DNA from: an uncultured Erysipelotrichaceae bacterium
GTDB taxonomy: Bacteria; Bacillota_I; Bacilli_A; RFN20; CAG-826
Reading direction: 5' to 3'
DNA: 6,705 nt
Assembly (NCBI GenBank): GCA_902791085.1
Contig: CADAUN010000081.1
Location: 1 to 6,705, forward strand
Below are positions 4,631 through 6,705 of the stretch, piece by piece. Below the pieces are notes generated by a model. It saw only the letters and a program-made list of their open reading frames with translations, made no database searches and was not told the origin of the DNA. How positions within the stretch are numbered: the first letter of the stretch is position 1; each line of letters opens with the position of its first letter. Both the position numbers and the translations under genes were made by a program.

Positions 4631-6259
4631 TTACATTTTTTCTCGCACACCGACACCAAGCAGACCTAACGCGTTTTTAAGCACGATTTGGCAGGCCTTG
4701 CATAAAGCAAGACGCGATGCGGTTCCCGGGATGTCCTCACGATCGATGATCTTCGCTGCGGCATAATATTCATGAATCATGCGCGCTAACGTTTGGACGT
4801 AACCAGCCACCTTATAGGGGGCGCGGGCCTCGGCTGCGTTCTCTATCATACTCGAAAAATCAGCCAGTTGCTTTAAAATCTTTGCTTCTTTTTCTAAGTG
4901 TAGCGTATCGGCGGCAGGATTCAGCGGAATATCTTTGCCCATTTCCAAGAGACTCGCACATCTTGCATAGGCATATTGCGCATAATAAACTGGGTTGTCT
5001 TTGCTCTTGGAAGTGGCTAAGTTCATATCAAAATCCAAATGGGCGTCGCTGCTTCTTTCGCAAAAGAAATAACGCACGGCATCTTTGCCCACTTCTTCCA
5101 CCAATTCGCGATGGGTAATCCCTTTTCCCGTCCGTTTCGACATTTTCACTTCTTGGCCGTCTTTATAGACTTTCACGATTTGATAAATTTCGAATTGAAT
5201 GCAATCAGGGGAATAGCCTTTCATCATCAAAGCACTTCTCATTCGATTCAAATAGCCAAAATGATCGGCACCGAGGCAATCCACCAACAACTGATATCCA
5301 CGCGCCATTTTGTCGTAATGGTAACAAATGTCAGGCATGAAATAGGTATATAGACCGTCTTTTTTGATAATGGGTCGATCTTTGTCGTCTAAGAATGCGG
5401 TTGTTTTTAAATAGGTCGCGCCGTCTTTTTCATAGACATATCCGTGATCTTTCAAAAACTGAATGGTATCTGGGATCGTGGTGCCTTTTCGAATGTCCGA
5501 TTCATAGGAAAAACGATCAAAATGGACGCCGAAATCCGCCATGTCTTTCTTAATTTTTCCCAATTCTTTATCAATGCCGTACCGAATGAAGAAATCATGC
5601 GATTCCGCATTGTCAGACAAATATTTATCACCATATTCGGCTTGAATGGATTTGGCGATGTCAATCAAATCGACACCGTGATAATCATCGGGCCCGAGGA
5701 CAGGGGTTTCTCCATAAAGTTCATGGTATCGTTCACGAATGGAGTGACCGAGATGTTCCACTTGATTCCCGCAGTCATTCACATAATATTCCCGCGTGAC
5801 ATCATAACCGGCTTTTTGATATAGGTTCGAAATGGCGTCTCCTAATGCGGCACCGCGGGTGTGTCCGAGATGCAAATCGCCAGTCGGATTCGCCGAAACA
5901 AATTCGACATCGATTTTGCAATGTTTATCGGCACCGTCGCCATAATGATCTCCTTCTTGCAGAATGCGGCTGACAATCGCATTCATCGATTCTTTCTTCA
6001 AAAAGAAATTTAAAAAACCAGGGCCAGCAATTTCCGCATGGTCAACGATGGAACAAGAAAAATGATTCAACAAGTCTTGAGCGATCGTTTTGGGAGCTTG
6101 ATGCAAACGCGAGGCGCTCTTCATCGCTAAATTGCTCGCATAATCACCATGGGCAGGATCTTTCGATGTTTCAATGATGATCGACGAAGGCAACACATCT
6201 AGACCAATGCTTTTGGCGGCTTCCACCAAAGCGTTTTGCAATTGATTTTCATTCGTCAT
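4631..6259 (-). CDS. argS: Arginyl-tRNA synthetase
   Basis: This is a complete class I aminoacyl-tRNA synthetase of 542 residues, a normal length for bacterial ArgRS, which attaches arginine to tRNA-Arg in the cytosol. The N-terminal Add-1 domain spans about 1-95, including DPAHGDYASNLAM (34-46). The catalytic Rossmann fold follows with VEFVSANPTGDLHLGHTRG (118-136), in which HLGH (130-133) is the HIGH signature. REYYVNDCGNQ (156-166) is typical of ArgRS and contacts the substrate arginine. KMSK (372-375, in VKMSKRTGKG) is intact. The anticodon-binding DALR-type domain covers about 425-542, starting at YYAQYAYAR. The ATG at 6259 overlaps the ispF stop as ATGA and has AAGGAGG ten bases upstream. 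The frame extends to a TTG at 6283, which is less likely. No T-box or other leader is visible in the window, since the gene is embedded behind ispF. Confidence 0.97.
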   Translation of the reverse strand: MTNENQLQNALVEAAKSIGLDVLPSSIIIETSKDPAHGDYASNLAMKSASRLHQAPKTIAQDLLNHFSCSIVDHAEIAGPGFLNFFLKKESMNAIVSRILQEGDHYGDGADKHCKIDVEFVSANPTGDLHLGHTRGAALGDAISNLYQKAGYDVTREYYVNDCGNQVEHLGHSIRERYHELYGETPVLGPDDYHGVDLIDIAKSIQAEYGDKYLSDNAESHDFFIRYGIDKELGKIKKDMADFGVHFDRFSYESDIRKGTTIPDTIQFLKDHGYVYEKDGATYLKTTAFLDDKDRPIIKKDGLYTYFMPDICYHYDKMARGYQLLVDCLGADHFGYLNRMRSALMMKGYSPDCIQFEIYQIVKVYKDGQEVKMSKRTGKGITHRELVEEVGKDAVRYFFCERSSDAHLDFDMNLATSKSKDNPVYYAQYAYARCASLLEMGKDIPLNPAADTLHLEKEAKILKQLADFSSMIENAAEARAPYKVAGYVQTLARMIHEYYAAAKIIDREDIPGTASRLALCKACQIVLKNALGLLGVGVREKM

Positions 6260-6705
6260 TTTTCGTTTTCCTCCTTCAAACAAACTAAGACAAGCGCAAC
6301 GGCGCGTATCGCCTTTCCTTGTCCAACGGCATCAAAGCCTTCGTTTGTCATGGCTTTTAAAGAAATGGTTTCCGGTTCAATGCATAACAACGAAGCAATG
6401 TTTTTTTGCATCAAAGGCAAATAAGAAGCAAGATGCGGTTTTTCACAAGCGATCGCAATATCGACATTGCCTATCCGATAACCTTTCTCTTGCATTTTTT
6501 GAAAAGCAAAGGCAACAATTTTTGCTGAATCGATGCCAGCAATGGACGGATCGGATGGGGGAAACCATTGACCGATATCGCCCGCAGCAACGCTTCCTAA
6601 CAAGGCATCAGCTAACGCGTGATAAACCACGTCGCCATCGCTATGCGCTTCCAATCCGCAAGGATAAGAGATTTTGACGCCCCCTAAAAGCAAAGAACGT
6701 CCCAC
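6256..6705 (-). CDS. ispF: 2-C-methyl-D-erythritol 2,4-cyclodiphosphate synthase, 5' end outside the window
   Basis: The visible 149 residues (counting the first codon at the edge) match most of an IspF protein, the fifth enzyme of the MEP isoprenoid pathway, which cyclises CDP-methylerythritol 2-phosphate to the 2,4-cyclodiphosphate with loss of CMP. Seen are GRSLLLGGVKI, LEAHSDGDVVYHALADALLG (18-37; His21 corresponds to a metal ligand), GDIGQWFP with a following D-P, GYRIGNVDIAI, and a C-terminal LKAMTNEGFDAVGQG loop. The N-terminal stretch with the metal-binding D-x-H motif is missing, so the GTG at 6705 is an internal valine and not the start. About a dozen residues are missing if this is a single-domain enzyme. 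Fusion to IspD upstream cannot be excluded from this window. The stop TGA overlaps the argS start as ATGA, implying coupled translation. The C-terminal loop has T-N-E-G-F where well-known members have T-T-E-K-L-G-F-like residues, a modest variation. Confidence 0.92.
   Translation of the reverse strand: MGRSLLLGGVKISYPCGLEAHSDGDVVYHALADALLGSVAAGDIGQWFPPSDPSIAGIDSAKIVAFAFQKMQEKGYRIGNVDIAIACEKPHLASYLPLMQKNIASLLCIEPETISLKAMTNEGFDAVGQGKAIRAVALVLVCLKEENEK
6270..6276 (-). promoter_or_regulatory. Ribosome binding site AAGGAGG for argS
   Basis: AAGGAGG on the minus strand, the strongest site in the window, lies within the last codons of ispF and ten bases before the argS ATG at 6259. Confidence 0.7.

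Noticed and set aside
5444..5824. 126-codon plus-strand open frame
   Set aside because: It is antisense within the well-conserved catalytic core of argS and has no recognisable domain.
6703..6705. GTG at the right edge as the real start of ispF
   Set aside because: It would remove the conserved N-terminal metal-binding D-x-H motif, and the Val aligns to an internal residue before G-R-x-L-x-L-G-G.

Overview
The window looks like ordinary chromosome from a low- to mid-GC Bacillota bacterium of the Bacilli / Erysipelotrichia / Acholeplasma-like grade. Three things suggest this. The RNA polymerase delta subunit (rpoE), a Bacillota-specific protein, lies directly behind argS. Ribosome binding sites are purine-rich and of the AGAGGA/AGGAGG type. 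Proteins resemble Bacilli families (YpmS-like, Nfu, M3 oligoendopeptidase). Tryptophan is read from TGG and TGA is used as a stop (ispF), so this is the standard bacterial code and not the Mycoplasma/Spiroplasma code. GC is in the low-to-mid 40s by eye. The exact lineage cannot be fixed without a search.

Layout, from right to left on the minus strand. (1) The 3' part of ispF (isoprenoid MEP pathway) overlaps argS (arginyl-tRNA synthetase) by ATGA. rpoE follows 23 bases later, and a strong intrinsic terminator (about 4131-4160) closes this unit. (2) A second minus-strand unit starts just after that terminator: a Cof-type HAD phosphatase, then a CysQ-type 3'(2'),5'-bisphosphate nucleotidase overlapping it by 19 bases, then a 536-residue membrane-anchored protein with two YpmS-like halves. 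(3) A plus-strand gene for an Nfu-type iron-sulfur scaffold protein converges on that unit and ends in its own intrinsic terminator (856-886). (4) Divergent from nfu, the 5' end of an M3-family oligoendopeptidase gene runs off the left edge.

The window is almost fully coding and no gap exceeds about 70 bases. I see no tRNA, rRNA, CRISPR array, insertion sequence, prophage or defence gene. The genes are mainly housekeeping: translation, transcription, isoprenoid synthesis, nucleotide and phosphate-ester clean-up, Fe-S assembly and peptide turnover. I found no convincing new system. The points most worth a second look are the apparent internal duplication in the YpmS-like protein, and two genes (the HAD phosphatase and nfu) that lack a good Shine-Dalgarno site and have a -10-like hexamer almost touching the start codon, suggesting leaderless or near-leaderless mRNAs.
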